Shown: positions 32,617 through 42,042, counted from the first letter of the stretch. The stretch is 64,000 nt of DNA from Candidatus Hydrogenedentota bacterium (GCA_019637335.1 JAHBVV010000008.1:62001-126000), one strand, 5' to 3'. Translations and numbers: made by a program. Notes: a model not told the origin generated them from the letters alone.

Positions 32617-34857
32617 ATGAAGAGATTTCTGGTGGTCGCGTCAGCTGTGGTGCTTGCGAGCGCGGTTCGCGGGGAGTTGCCGGTTCCGGAGCAACCCCGC
32701 TATGCGATGATCGAAGACACGGTGTACCTGCAAGAGACGTCGCGGCATATCCTGTCGGATGATCCGGTGCTTGCCGTTGCGGTCTATGGGGACGCGGTCT
32801 GGGCGGGCGGGGAGGCGGGGGTGTATCGCGTGGCGGGCGATGGCCTGGTTGCGGATCGGGGTGTGCGGGGGCCGGTGCGGCGGCTCGCGGTGGCCAATGA
32901 TCGGCTGTGGGCGAGTTCGGAGGCCGGCCTTTGGCGCCAGGACGGCGCGGGCTGGACGCGGATCAGCGAGCAGCCGGTGGCGGGGGTGTGCGCGTACAAC
33001 GGGCAGACGATCGCCGCGTCGGGACGCGCGCTGCACGCGGTGGAGGGGGAGAAGCTCGTGGCGATTACCCCGGAGGCGCGCGGGCCGCTGCTGGGCCTGG
33101 CGGCGTATGCGGGCACGGTCTATGTGCACGACGGGCGGCGGATCGGCCTGCTGGAACAGGGGAGGATCACCTTTGATTATTTGACCGACTGGGGATCGTT
33201 GCAGCACGGCAGCACGATCCGCGACATGATGGGGCACGGCAGCCGGCTGGTGCTGGCGACGGACGACGGCCTGGCGGTATTGCGGGGGATGACGTGGTAC
33301 AACGTGCGCGGGCCGGAGGGGCTCTGCTACGAGGACACGACTTCGCTGGCGGAGGGCTTCGACCGGGAGCTCTGGGCCGGGAGCACGCGCGGGGCGATGC
33401 GCGAGGTGGAGGGGGACTTCCAGTACTACGGTTACCAGCGCTGGATTCCGAACGATAGGGTGAACGCGATCGCGTCGGGCGACCAGGTGGTGTATATCGC
33501 GACGGACGGCGGGATCGGGGTTATCAGGTACGAGCCGTACACGCTGGCGAAGAAGGCGGCCTATTACGAGCGCTGGCTGGAGGAGTGGGGGATGAAGCGG
33601 CTGGGCTTTGTGCACTCGCTGAATCTGATTGATGGCGAGTGGCGGCGCGAGGTGAGCGACAATGACGTGGGCTACAGCAGCCACTATCTCGCGGCGAAAT
33701 GTTTCGAGTACGCGGTGACCGGGAGCGAGGCGGCGCGCGCGGAGGCGGTGGACATGATGAAGTCGGTGAAATGGAGCGAAGAGATTACGTCGATTCCGGG
33801 CTTTCCCGCGCGTTCGATCTACAATGTCGGCGAACCGACCCTGAAGGCGATGCACGGATCCGGCGGGCTGCCGGCGGAATGGCATCGCACCGAGGACGGG
33901 GTGTGGGAGTGGAAGGGCGACACGTCCAGTGACGAAACCGACGCGCACCTCTACGAGACGGCGCTCTTTCTGGAACTGGTGGCGAACGAGGAGGAGAAGG
34001 TCTGGGCGACGGAGCACCTGCACCGGGTGTTTGGCCACATCGTGGACAATGGGTTTATGCTGCGGGACGTGGACGGCGAGCCGACGCGTTGGGCGCGGTG
34101 GGATCCGGAATACCTTCAGACGCCGTATGGGGAGTACGCGCGGGGGCTGAACGGGATGGGCGCGTTCAATTACATGACGACCGCGCTGCACTTCACGGGG
34201 GATCCGAAGTTCCGGGCCGGGAAGGACCAGCTTCTGGGCTGGAACTACCTGGGGGCGATCTTGCGGCAGAAGCTGACTTTTCATCCGGGCTACTTCACGC
34301 ATTTCGACGACCGTCTTGCGTTCTACTCGTACTTTTCGCTTATCCGGTATGAGACCGATCCCGAGTTGAAGGCGATCTGGCTGCGGAGCCTGGAGCGGAG
34401 CTGGGAGGTGAAGCGGATCGAGGGCGTGCCGTGGTTTAACTTTATTTACGGGGCGCTCACGGGCAACGAGTGCGAGGCCGACCGGGCGGTTGAGCACCTG
34501 CGCGCGTGGCCGCTGGACCTGCGTAAGTACACGTTCCGGAATTCCCACCGGAAGGATCTGTACCCGCCGGACGGCTACCGGACCTATGCGGAGCGCCCGA
34601 TGCCGATGACGCCGCGGGAAACGAGCCCGGAGCGCTGGGACGGCGACTTCATGCGGCTGGACGGCGGCCACAACGGCGAAGTGGTGGCGGATCCGGGCGG
34701 GTGGCTGGATGCGTACTGGATGGGCCGCTACTTCGGGATGATTTCGCCGCCGCGGACCGACGATCCGGCGCTGACCGGCGTACCGGAACGCGGTTTCCGG
34801 CAGGGGGCGGCCCCCTACAACGGGCCGGCGCGCCCGCCGCTGGAGCACGAGCGCTGA
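32617..34857 (+). CDS. Secreted beta-propeller / alpha-toroid protein
   Basis: 746 residues from ATG 32617, preceded by AAGGAAG. The signal peptide covers about 1-19. Residues about 45-310 are repeats with WAGGEAGVYRVAGDG, LWASSEAGLWR and VYIATDGGIGVIR, the pattern of two-component-regulator-type beta-propellers. The C-terminal 430 residues are aromatic-rich and helical (GYSSHYLAAKCFEYAVTG, EYARGLNGMGAFNYMTTALH), suggesting an alpha/alpha toroid like those of glycan-active enzymes, but I cannot name a family. It is probably extracellular and polysaccharide-directed; that is inference. Confidence 0.65.
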   Translation: MKRFLVVASAVVLASAVRGELPVPEQPRYAMIEDTVYLQETSRHILSDDPVLAVAVYGDAVWAGGEAGVYRVAGDGLVADRGVRGPVRRLAVANDRLWASSEAGLWRQDGAGWTRISEQPVAGVCAYNGQTIAASGRALHAVEGEKLVAITPEARGPLLGLAAYAGTVYVHDGRRIGLLEQGRITFDYLTDWGSLQHGSTIRDMMGHGSRLVLATDDGLAVLRGMTWYNVRGPEGLCYEDTTSLAEGFDRELWAGSTRGAMREVEGDFQYYGYQRWIPNDRVNAIASGDQVVYIATDGGIGVIRYEPYTLAKKAAYYERWLEEWGMKRLGFVHSLNLIDGEWRREVSDNDVGYSSHYLAAKCFEYAVTGSEAARAEAVDMMKSVKWSEEITSIPGFPARSIYNVGEPTLKAMHGSGGLPAEWHRTEDGVWEWKGDTSSDETDAHLYETALFLELVANEEEKVWATEHLHRVFGHIVDNGFMLRDVDGEPTRWARWDPEYLQTPYGEYARGLNGMGAFNYMTTALHFTGDPKFRAGKDQLLGWNYLGAILRQKLTFHPGYFTHFDDRLAFYSYFSLIRYETDPELKAIWLRSLERSWEVKRIEGVPWFNFIYGALTGNECEADRAVEHLRAWPLDLRKYTFRNSHRKDLYPPDGYRTYAERPMPMTPRETSPERWDGDFMRLDGGHNGEVVADPGGWLDAYWMGRYFGMISPPRTDDPALTGVPERGFRQGAAPYNGPARPPLEHER

Positions 34858-34924
34858 GGCGGGAGGGCAATTTGGTGCTTGCCAAACTGGCGGTTCCCGG
34901 CTTACTCTGTAAGCAGCTTGTGGG

Positions 34925-34956
34925 ACGCGCCTCGCGGACAATGCCGCGAGGCGCGT
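34925..34956. other. Perfect 13-bp stem-loop upstream of the kinase gene
   Basis: ACGCGCCTCGCGG at 34925-34937 is perfectly complementary to CCGCGAGGCGCGT at 34944-34956, leaving a 6-base loop ACAATG. It lies between the propeller/toroid gene and the protein-kinase gene. Without a T-tract it could be a factor-dependent terminator or a 5' leader structure. Confidence 0.7.
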
Positions 34957-35019
34957 GACGCGCGTCGCAGGGTGGCCGGACCTGGTCCGGCCGGCGTGCG
35001 CCGCCGCACCGGGGTTTGG

Positions 35020-37500
35020 ATGGACGTTTCTTCGGGTCGGGAAGATAGTGGCGGCGAAGGCCGCATGCTTGGCGCGTACCGCCTGATCGGCGTGCTGGGA
35101 TCGGGCGGCATGGGTGTGGTCCATGCCGCCTGGGACACCCGGCTGGAGCGCCGCGTCGCGCTGAAGACGATCCACCGGCACCTGCTGTCCGACCCGGCGG
35201 TGACGGCGCGCTTCCTCCGGGAGGCGCGCGCCGCCGCGCGCATCGAACACCCGAACGTGGTCCGCATCTACCGCGTGGAGACCATCGGCGACGAACTGGC
35301 CATCGAAATGCAGTACATCGATGGACAGCCGCTGTCGAAACGCATCGGATCGGCCCCGCTTCCGGCGGGCCATGCGGTGGACCTGTTGCAGCAGGTGCTG
35401 TCCGCGCTGGACGCGTGCCACGCGCAGGGGGTGGTTCACTGCGATCTGAAGCCGGCGAATCTGCTGGTCACCGAGCAGAACCACATCTATCTGGCGGATT
35501 TCGGGATCGCGCGGGCGCTGGAGGTGAGCGGATCCGAGGCGGTGACCGAGACAGCGCGATCCGGGCCCTTCTGGGGGACGCCGCGCTTCAGTCCGCCGGA
35601 GGCGTGGGACGGCGCGAAGCCGGCGCCCAGCTGGGATCTCTACGCGCTGGGCGTGCTGGTGTACGAGGCGCTTGCGGCGAAGCCGGCTTTTACGGGGCAT
35701 ACGCCAGCGGGTCTGATGAAGCAGATATTGACGGCGACGCCCGAGCCTATCGAGGCGATCCGGCCCGATCTCTCTCGTGAGCTGGCGTCGCTGATCACGG
35801 ATCTCATGGCGCGCGATCCGGAGTCCCGTCCTGCCAGCGCGCGCGAGGCGCTGGCGCGGCTGCTCGAAGCGCCGGAGACGCGTCTTTCCCTGGCGGAGAC
35901 ACAGCCGCTTCCGGTCGGGCCGGGGCGCCCGTCCTCGCCGCCAGACGTGGCGGCGCGCCAGCTGCGATTCGCCCCAATCAGCCGTGTGGCCCTGGGCATG
36001 CTGGCGCTTCTGGCAGCCGTGCCGGCCTTCCTGATAGTGAAGGAATACCTGCGCGGGAGTTCGCGGTCGTCGCTGGCTTCCGTTGAGGAATCAGCGGGGG
36101 TCTTTTCGGGGCCGGGGGAGGAACTTGAGGAATCAGCCGCATCCGCTCCCGCGCCGCCCCCGCTTCCCGAGCCGTTCTCCCTCACGGCGACGAGGTTCGG
36201 GGTGATCTTTTCCTACGACGATGGCGTCCACGGCGAGGAATTGTGGGCGGCTAGTCTTGACGGGGGCATTCGCCTGGTGCGGGATTTGAATCCGGGGCCG
36301 GCGCCCTCTCGGCCGCGGCGCTTTTACCGGCGCCCGCATTCCATGGAGGCAGTGCTTAGCGCGACGACGCCGGGTGCGGGGGAGGAGTTGTGGGTCTACC
36401 GGGGGATCGGGCTGGACGAATTCAGTCTCAAGATGGTCAAGGACATTATTCCGGGGCGGATGGGCAGCGAGCCGCATGTGCTTGGCAGCCTGGACCAGTT
36501 CTATGTGTTTTATGCGACGACGCTGCACGAGGGCCGAGAACTCTGGTTGACCAACACCCGCGAACAGCAGACAGCGATGATTGCGGACATTTTTCCCGGG
36601 AGCCAGAGCTCCGCGATGCACGATCCGCGGTGCCTTATAGTTCCCGGGGGCATCTACGTCCTCGGGTTGGACGATTCGGGCCGGGGGCAGGTGTTGTTTT
36701 ACTACGACCACGCACTGGGCTATGTGCGGGAGATCGCGGATGTCTGCGAGGAGACGGGGCCCATGGCGATGGCGGGAGGCGCGTTGCTGTTCGCGCACGA
36801 GGATCCGGAGCACGGCCGGGAGTTGTGGATCCACCGGATGGGAGCGGGCGGCATATCGTTGCTGGCCGATCTCTGGCCGGGCTCCGAGGGCTCGTTTCCC
36901 AACCACCTTTTCGCGTGGAAGGGCCGGGTGTATTTTCAGGCGCGGACGGAAGCCGCCGGCTACGAGCTATGGGTGAGCGACGGAACGCCCGAGGGTACGG
37001 CCCTTCTCTGTGACATTGAGCCCGGCCCCGGGGACGGCGATCCGCACGCGTTCGTGGACGGCGGCGACTATCTCTTCTTCCGCGGGGTTACGGCCGAGCA
37101 CGGCAAGGAATTGTGGATGACGGATGGTACGCCCGCGGGAACGCGCCTGGTGTCGGATGTGTGGCCCGGGCCGGCGGATGGCAATCCGTACAGCATCGCC
37201 GCGGCGGGCGATCGGGTGTTTTTCACGGCGGACGACGGGGCGCATGGCGCGGAATTGTACATGTACCGCTACGGTGGTTCGGTGGAGCGGGTAACGGATC
37301 TGTGGCCTGGCGAGGGCGGCGCGGAGCCCTACGAGTTTTGCGTGGTGAGTGACACGGCGGGGATGTTCAAGTTCAAGCGGGAGGATGGGCCGGCATTGGG
37401 CGCGGTGGACTGGTCTGCGGGGGAGGCTGTGGTGACGGTGATTGAGCTGCCTCACGCGAGTAAGGGCTCCGCGAACGCATCCACCCGCGCGGCCCGGTGA
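35020..37500 (+). CDS. Membrane Ser/Thr protein kinase with ELW-repeat ectodomain
   Basis: 826 residues from ATG 35020; the frame is open back to 34879 without recognisable sequence, so the start is uncertain. The kinase domain is at about 20-283: glycine loop GSGGMGVVHA, Lys49 (VALK), catalytic loop H140-C141-D142 (HCDLKPANLL) and D160-F-G. The usual Arg of HRD is Cys, so activation-loop control may be non-classical. A transmembrane helix at about 322-340 is followed by an extracytoplasmic region with repeats such as HGEELWAAS, HGRELWIHR, GYELWVSDGTPEGT and HGKELWMTDGTPAGT, probably a beta-propeller. This is a PknB-like receptor kinase layout. Confidence 0.88.
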   Translation: MDVSSGREDSGGEGRMLGAYRLIGVLGSGGMGVVHAAWDTRLERRVALKTIHRHLLSDPAVTARFLREARAAARIEHPNVVRIYRVETIGDELAIEMQYIDGQPLSKRIGSAPLPAGHAVDLLQQVLSALDACHAQGVVHCDLKPANLLVTEQNHIYLADFGIARALEVSGSEAVTETARSGPFWGTPRFSPPEAWDGAKPAPSWDLYALGVLVYEALAAKPAFTGHTPAGLMKQILTATPEPIEAIRPDLSRELASLITDLMARDPESRPASAREALARLLEAPETRLSLAETQPLPVGPGRPSSPPDVAARQLRFAPISRVALGMLALLAAVPAFLIVKEYLRGSSRSSLASVEESAGVFSGPGEELEESAASAPAPPPLPEPFSLTATRFGVIFSYDDGVHGEELWAASLDGGIRLVRDLNPGPAPSRPRRFYRRPHSMEAVLSATTPGAGEELWVYRGIGLDEFSLKMVKDIIPGRMGSEPHVLGSLDQFYVFYATTLHEGRELWLTNTREQQTAMIADIFPGSQSSAMHDPRCLIVPGGIYVLGLDDSGRGQVLFYYDHALGYVREIADVCEETGPMAMAGGALLFAHEDPEHGRELWIHRMGAGGISLLADLWPGSEGSFPNHLFAWKGRVYFQARTEAAGYELWVSDGTPEGTALLCDIEPGPGDGDPHAFVDGGDYLFFRGVTAEHGKELWMTDGTPAGTRLVSDVWPGPADGNPYSIAAAGDRVFFTADDGAHGAELYMYRYGGSVERVTDLWPGEGGAEPYEFCVVSDTAGMFKFKREDGPALGAVDWSAGEAVVTVIELPHASKGSANASTRAAR

Positions 37501-37513
37501 CAAACGTAATAGT

Positions 37514-37552
37514 GCGGGGGCCCACCCGGCTTACCGCCGAACAGGCCCCCGC
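37514..37552. terminator. Bidirectional hairpin between convergent genes
   Basis: GCGGGGGCC at 37514-37522 pairs with GGCCCCCGC at 37544-37552. It lies between the protein-kinase stop (37500) and the convergent fasciclin stop (37581), where it could terminate both transcripts. No T-tract is present on either side. Confidence 0.5.
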
Positions 37553-37580
37553 GAGCGGAAGGAACCGATTGGACTCGGGT

Positions 37581-38093
37581 TTAGAGCTTCGGAAGGATCA
37601 CGCTGTCGATCACGTGGATGACACCGTTGGAAGCCTCGATATCGGCCTTCACGACGGTCGCGCCGTCGATGTGCACTATGCCGTCCTTTACCTTGACCTT
37701 GATTTCCTGGCCCTGGACGGTCTTGGCCTTTTCAATGCCGGTGACGTCCGCCGCCATCACCTTGCCGGGTACGACGTGGTAGGTGAGGATGGCGACGAGC
37801 TTGTCCTTGTTCTCTGGCTTGAGCAGGTCGGCTATGGCCTCGTCGCCCAGCTTCTTGAAGGCCTCATCGGTCGGCGCAAAGACGGTGAAGGGGCCTTCGC
37901 CCTTCAGGGTCTCTACCAGGTCGGCAGCCTTCACGGCGGCCACCAGGGTCTCGAACTGACCCGCCTTTACCGCGATGTCCACGATGTCCTTCGGCTTCTT
38001 TTCGTCGCCGTATTGATCGGCTTGGGCGGCTATTCCGCCGGTAACAACCATGGCTGCCATTGCGAGGAACCCGATCCACTTGAAATTTTTCAT
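37581..38093 (-). CDS. Fasciclin-domain secreted protein
   Basis: 170 residues: signal peptide (about 1-25), then one FAS1 domain with the two conserved blocks [14 protein letters not shown] and [11 protein letters not shown], ending [20 protein letters not shown]1 domains mediate adhesion or matrix interactions. An AGGAATGGAAC ribosome site precedes the ATG at 38093. Its codon use is closer to a highly expressed gene than the neighbours. It is convergent with the protein-kinase gene. Confidence 0.95.
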   Translation of the reverse strand: MKNFKWIGFLAMAAMVVTGGIAAQADQYGDEKKPKDIVDIAVKAGQFETLVAAVKAADLVETLKGEGPFTVFAPTDEAFKKLGDEAIADLLKPENKDKLVAILTYHVVPGKVMAADVTGIEKAKTVQGQEIKVKVKDGIVHIDGATVVKADIEASNGVIHVIDSVILPKL

Positions 38094-38162
38094 GTTCCAT
38101 TCCTTTCAGGACGAGACGGTTGGGAATGCCCAATGCACTACCATGTATTATGTCTCGGTTCT

Positions 38163-38181
38163 GTCTAATTAATTCCTAGAC
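38163..38181. promoter_or_regulatory. Inverted repeat upstream of the fasciclin gene
   Basis: GTCTA (38163-38167) and TAGAC (38177-38181) form a 5-bp inverted repeat with a 9-bp AT spacer, about 70 bp before the fasciclin start. 38094-38290 is unusually AT-rich with two T7 runs and likely holds that gene's promoter (CATAAT-like -10 on the reverse strand). No further gene is seen. Confidence 0.3.
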
Positions 38182-38329
38182 AAGGCAGTTGTATGTCAGG
38201 AGGTGAATATTTTTTGTGATTGTGTTATAAGTTCTTTTTTTGAAGGTATTTAGGTGTTTTTTTGAATGTGCTTGCAGATTGGTTCTGTATTGGACATGAT
38301 ATAGACAGGGGCATGGCGCTGGTAGGCCA

Positions 38330-38615
38330 GCGACGGGACAGCCGCGCCGGTTTTCGCTGTAGCGGGTGGGTTGGTGTCGCTTTGGGTCTGGCGCGGTCTC
38401 TTGGGGCCTGGGGTGATGGGGCGCCGCAGTCCCTGGGGTGGGCTGCGACGGGACAGCCGCGCCGGTTGTCGGCGTAGCGGGTGGGTTGGTGTCGCTTTGG
38501 GTCTTGCGCGGCCTTTGGTATCTGGGGTGATGGGGCGCCGCAGTCCCTGGGGTGGGTTGCGTGGGCTGCGACGGGACAGCCGCGCCGGTTTTCGCTGTAG
38601 CGGGTGGGTTCAGTC
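38330..38615. repeat. 115-bp tandem repeat, two and a half copies
   Basis: The unit starting GCGACGGGACAGCCGCGCCG begins at 38330, 38445 and 38568. The first period is 115 bp; the second is 123 bp because of an 8-bp insertion; the third copy is partial. Units share GCCGCAGTCCCTGGGGTGGG. It lies directly upstream of the sulfatase gene. Confidence 0.88.
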
Positions 38616-38704
38616 CCCGAATGTTGCCGGGAGGCTTTCGCGATTGCGCCTTCCCGCCGAATACCGTTATGCTTTTCGGGAAACTTGGCTGGTTGGGAAA
38701 ATGC

Positions 38705-39961
38705 ATGAGGAGTCGTATCGTGTCATTCTTTCGTGTTGTCCTTTTGGCGGGTGTGGTGTTCCTGTCCTGGATAGGTGTGGCGTCGGCGGAGTCGCGCCCG
38801 AATGTCCTGCTGATAATGGCCGATGACCTGGGTGTGGAATGTCTGGGGTCCTACGGCGGGACGTCGTACCCCACGCCGAATCTGGACGCGCTGGCGGCTT
38901 CGGGAACGCGGTTTACGCACGCGTACAGTACGCCGAAGTGCAGCCCGTCGCGGGTGAACCTGCTTACGGGGCGCTACGGGTTCCGCACGGGGGAGGAGTG
39001 GGGCGTGCTGCCGGCGGGGGAAATTACCTTCGGGAACATCGTGCAGGCGGCGGGGGTGAAGACGGCGGTGGCGGGGAAGTGGCAGATGAGCCTGCTGAAG
39101 GAGAATCCGAATCACCCGCACGAGAGCGGCTTCGACGCGTACAGCCTGTGGGCGTGGCACGAGGGGCCGCGGTACTGGCAGCCGATGATCTGGCAGAACG
39201 GGCGGTTGCTGCATGAGGAGATTGCGGATCGGTACGGCCCGGATCTGTACACGGAATTCCTGATTGATTTCATGCGGGAGCACCGGGACGGGCCGTTTCT
39301 GGCGTATTACCCGATGTGCCTGACGCATTTTCCCAAGACGGATGGTCCGTATGTGGAGCCGCCGGGCCCGGACGGTAAGTACCCTACGTATGCCGAGATG
39401 GTGGCGCAGATGGACCGGCTTATCGGGGAGCTTGTGCGCGCGCTGGAAGAGTTGGGACTACGCGAGAACACGCTAATCCTCTTCACGGCGGACAACGGAT
39501 CGCCCAACAAGGTGGTGTCGGTGCGGGACGGGAAGGAAGTGAAAGGCGGGAAGGCAAAGCACACAAACGGGGGGACGCATGTGCCGCTGATCGCGTCGTG
39601 GCCCGGCGTCACGCCGGCGGGCGCGGTGAGCGAGGATTTGATCGATTTCAGCGACTTCCTGCCGACGTTTGCGGAGTTGTTCGGGGCGAAGCTTCCGGCG
39701 GACCGCCCGATCGATGGGCGGAGCTTTGCGTTGCAATTGAAGGGGCAGGCGGGGAACCCGCGGGCGTGGGCGTACACGGAGTTTGAGGGGCTGGGCTGGA
39801 TCCGGAACCAGGGTTGGAAACTGTATACGGATGGACGTTTTTTCGATATGGCGTCCGATCCGGAGGAGACGAGCCCGCTCGATGTGTCCGGGCTGGATGG
39901 CGATGCGGCGGTGATGCATGCGTTTCTGAAGAAGGAGCTGGTGAACCTTCGGGGGGAATGA
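38705..39961 (+). CDS. Formylglycine-type sulfatase
   Basis: 418 residues from ATG 38705; the frame is open from 38552 but runs through the minisatellite. The signal peptide covers about 1-28. RPNVLLIMADDLGVECLGSYGG holds metal-binding Asp40 and Asp41. The active-site motif C79-S-P-S-R83 is the Cys-type sulfatase signature, which needs conversion of Cys79 to formylglycine. TADNGSPNK and the C-terminal IRNQGWKLYTDGRFFDMASDP are family features. It is periplasmic or exported, probably acting on sulfated polysaccharide. No maturase gene is in the window unless the uncharacterised radical SAM protein serves, for which there is no evidence. Confidence 0.93.
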   Translation: MRSRIVSFFRVVLLAGVVFLSWIGVASAESRPNVLLIMADDLGVECLGSYGGTSYPTPNLDALAASGTRFTHAYSTPKCSPSRVNLLTGRYGFRTGEEWGVLPAGEITFGNIVQAAGVKTAVAGKWQMSLLKENPNHPHESGFDAYSLWAWHEGPRYWQPMIWQNGRLLHEEIADRYGPDLYTEFLIDFMREHRDGPFLAYYPMCLTHFPKTDGPYVEPPGPDGKYPTYAEMVAQMDRLIGELVRALEELGLRENTLILFTADNGSPNKVVSVRDGKEVKGGKAKHTNGGTHVPLIASWPGVTPAGAVSEDLIDFSDFLPTFAELFGAKLPADRPIDGRSFALQLKGQAGNPRAWAYTEFEGLGWIRNQGWKLYTDGRFFDMASDPEETSPLDVSGLDGDAAVMHAFLKKELVNLRGE

Positions 39962-40350
39962 GGGGGCGGCGGCCGTTTTGGTAAGTTGGGCTCGCGTTGC
40001 CGCAGTCAGGAATGACCGCGATCCTGTGGCGCCTTTCGGCGCTTTGGACAGCCGGGACGGCTATCCTACTTTCCTCTTGTTCGAGGTTGATTCGGTGGGG
40101 GCGCGTGAGAGAGAGGACGCAGCGATACGGGTTGATGGCTGCACTCACCCCCCAGGTCCTTGGAAATTGCGATGTCCGTAACACTTCAGCGGTCTGGAGT
40201 GCGGAACAGTATGTGTTTTTACTAACGGAGCCGGTGTTCATGGAGCGCCGGCGGCCCGCCGGCCTTGCACCAAAGGTGCAAGAATACGTTGCCGGAGTCC
40301 TCCGACGACACGCGGCTTCTGATGCGACGGTAGCATTTCCAGAACGCTGT

Positions 40351-40503
40351 ATTGCGCCGGCAGCGCAAACTGCCAGCGGGCCGCTGGCGCTCCATAATTG
40401 TATTGCGCCGGCGGCGCAATCTGCCAGCGGGCCGCTGGCGCTCCATAGTTTTATTGCGCCGGCGGCGCAATCTGCCAGCGGGCCGCTGGCGCTCCATAGT
40501 TGC
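40351..40503. repeat. 51-bp tandem repeat, three copies, each with two palindromes
   Basis: Units begin at 40351, 40402 and 40453. Each carries the near-palindrome ATTGCGCCGGCGGCGCAAT followed by GCCAGCGGGCCGCTGGC, so each RNA copy could fold into two hairpins. A related GGAGCGCCGGCGGCCCGCCGGC-type palindrome lies just upstream (40243-40264). The 51-bp period keeps frames open, giving 17-residue repeats in several frames; I regard these as non-coding. The 705-bp gap 39962-40666 has no convincing gene. Confidence 0.9.
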
Positions 40504-40666
40504 ACGTAGCCTTTATTCAGCAAGTCGCTCTGGTTTGGCCATTGTACTTCGTTCGGCTGAAGTGACACCGATGTCCTTTTGATCCGCGGCGGATCGTTGT
40601 ATAGTTGAAGGCGGCTGGATGCCCGTGTGAAATGTTGGCGCAGTGATGTTGTGAGGAGACGGAATC

Positions 40667-41074
40667 ATGGACGTTGAGATGAAATCGGGTTACATGCTGT
40701 TGTTTCGGGGCACGAACTGGGATAAGGACCTGTCGCCGGACGAGATACAGGACGTGATGTCGCGCTGGTCGGACTGGTTTGAGGGTTTGCTGGCGGACGG
40801 GCGGGCGAAGTCCGGGCAGCCGTTGTACAGCGAGGGCAAGATTGTTTCCGGGAAGAACGGCGCGACGGTGGCGGATGGCCCGTTTGCGGAGTCGAAGGAG
40901 GCGATTGCGGGGTACTTCCTGCTGACGGTGGAGACGATGGAGGAGGCGCTTGCGATCGCGCGTTTGTGCCCGGCGCTGGAGCATGGGATGCGGGTGGAGG
41001 TTCGGCCGGTGCGCGAGAGCTGTCCGGTGATGGAGCGTGCGCGCGCGTTTGCGGCGGCGCAGTCGGGCGCGTGA
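40667..41074 (+). CDS. YCII/DGPF-domain protein
   Basis: 135 residues: YMLLFRGTNWDKDLSPDEIQD, then the signature ATVADGPFAESKEAIAGYFLL and VRPV near the end. Small DGPF proteins are characteristic genomic partners of ECF42-type sigma factors, and one such sigma factor lies 1 kb downstream on the same strand. The biochemical role is unknown. ATG 40667 follows GAGGAGACGG; a TATAGT-like -10 lies at 40600-40605. Confidence 0.92.
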   Translation: MDVEMKSGYMLLFRGTNWDKDLSPDEIQDVMSRWSDWFEGLLADGRAKSGQPLYSEGKIVSGKNGATVADGPFAESKEAIAGYFLLTVETMEEALAIARLCPALEHGMRVEVRPVRESCPVMERARAFAAAQSGA

Positions 41075-41202
41075 GCCTGCTCTTTGGGAATGTAATCTCT
41101 TGACAGATTGCGCGGCTTCCCGAATAATGGACGGCACGGCGGTTTCGAGACGTCTCGGGACGGTCGTTGTGTTCATCACCAAGACAGAAGGGAGCGTGCG
41201 GG

Positions 41203-41895
41203 ATGGGACGATCGCAAGGGAAGTGGTTTGGAAGCTGGGCGATGGCCATTGGGCTGCTGGTCGTTCTGGCGGGTCCGGGCGCGACGGCGAGCGCGCGGGA
41301 GTGGAAGACGTATGAGAATACGAAGTATGGCTATTCGCTGAAGATACCGGCCGAATTCAAACTGGAGAGCGAAGACAAGTCGACTTCGTGGATTTTTCAG
41401 CCGGGATCCGCTCCGGGAGCGGACAAGGCCACGAAAAAGAAGAAGGGCATCAACATCGGCGCCCGGATCAAGGGCATTGATATCGGGGCGTCCCAGAGCG
41501 AGGAGACGGCTTCCGGGTCCAGCGGCGGCGGGGGGCTCGAGAGCGCGGTCAGCATTCATGTGAACTGGGCGTGGATGCCGGATGTGTCCTCCGACACGTT
41601 GTATAAGGCGAATATGGACTCCGTGAAGAAGGACATGAGCTCGCCGGATCCGTCGTACCGGGATCCGATTGTCTTCACGAAGAAAGCGGGCTATGCGCAC
41701 GAAGGGAACGCGTTCTGGTACAAGGAAGTGGACAAGTCCGACGGCGGTGAGATCCACCGCTGGCATATTGGCGCGTATGGCAACAAGAGCAACTATGGCG
41801 TGATCCTTGGCGGGACCTTTGAGCAGTTCAAGGAGTGGGGCCCGGTGTTTGAGGAGGTTGTGAAGAGCTTCAAGCTCATTCCGATCAAGGAATAG
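41203..41895 (+). CDS. Small secreted protein of unknown function
   Basis: 230 residues from ATG 41203, with AAGGGAGC at 41187-41194. A signal peptide (about 1-32) is followed by WKTYENTKYGYSLKIPAEF, the opening typical of PsbP-like or DUF-type periplasmic proteins with an N-terminal beta strand. The middle is Lys/Gly/Ser-rich and low-complexity; the C-terminus (KSNYGVILGGTFEQFKEW, VVKSFKLIP) again suits that fold. It lies between the DGPF gene and the ECF sigma gene and ends before a clear terminator. The function is not recognised. Confidence 0.7.
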   Translation: MGRSQGKWFGSWAMAIGLLVVLAGPGATASAREWKTYENTKYGYSLKIPAEFKLESEDKSTSWIFQPGSAPGADKATKKKKGINIGARIKGIDIGASQSEETASGSSGGGGLESAVSIHVNWAWMPDVSSDTLYKANMDSVKKDMSSPDPSYRDPIVFTKKAGYAHEGNAFWYKEVDKSDGGEIHRWHIGAYGNKSNYGVILGGTFEQFKEWGPVFEEVVKSFKLIPIKE

Positions 41896-41918
41896 CCGAG
41901 CCGATCCCTGGAATGCCC

Positions 41919-41955
41919 CGGCGGCAAGTATTGCGCTTGCCGCCGTTTGTATTGT
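41919..41955 (+). terminator. Rho-independent terminator after the small secreted-protein gene
   Basis: CGGCGGCAAG (41919-41928) pairs perfectly with CTTGCCGCCG (41936-41945) over a 7-base loop, followed by TTTGTATTGTT. It separates the secreted-protein gene from the ECF sigma gene. Confidence 0.75.
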
Positions 41956-42042
41956 TGGCATTGGCCAGCCCGCCTCAGCGTATGGCCCGAAACCTCCGCG
42001 GGGCCGCGCAGCAGCGCCCCGCGACACGCAGGAACAGTCTGT

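Noticed and set aside
38552-38704. N-terminal extension of the sulfatase
   Set aside because: The open frame runs through the 115-bp tandem repeat and would bury the signal peptide. ATG 38705 gives a normal signal peptide and a normal family length.
40351-40503. Protein with 17-residue repeats
   Set aside because: The 51-bp unit keeps several frames open at once, but none has a ribosome site or a sensible start, and the units are palindromic DNA.
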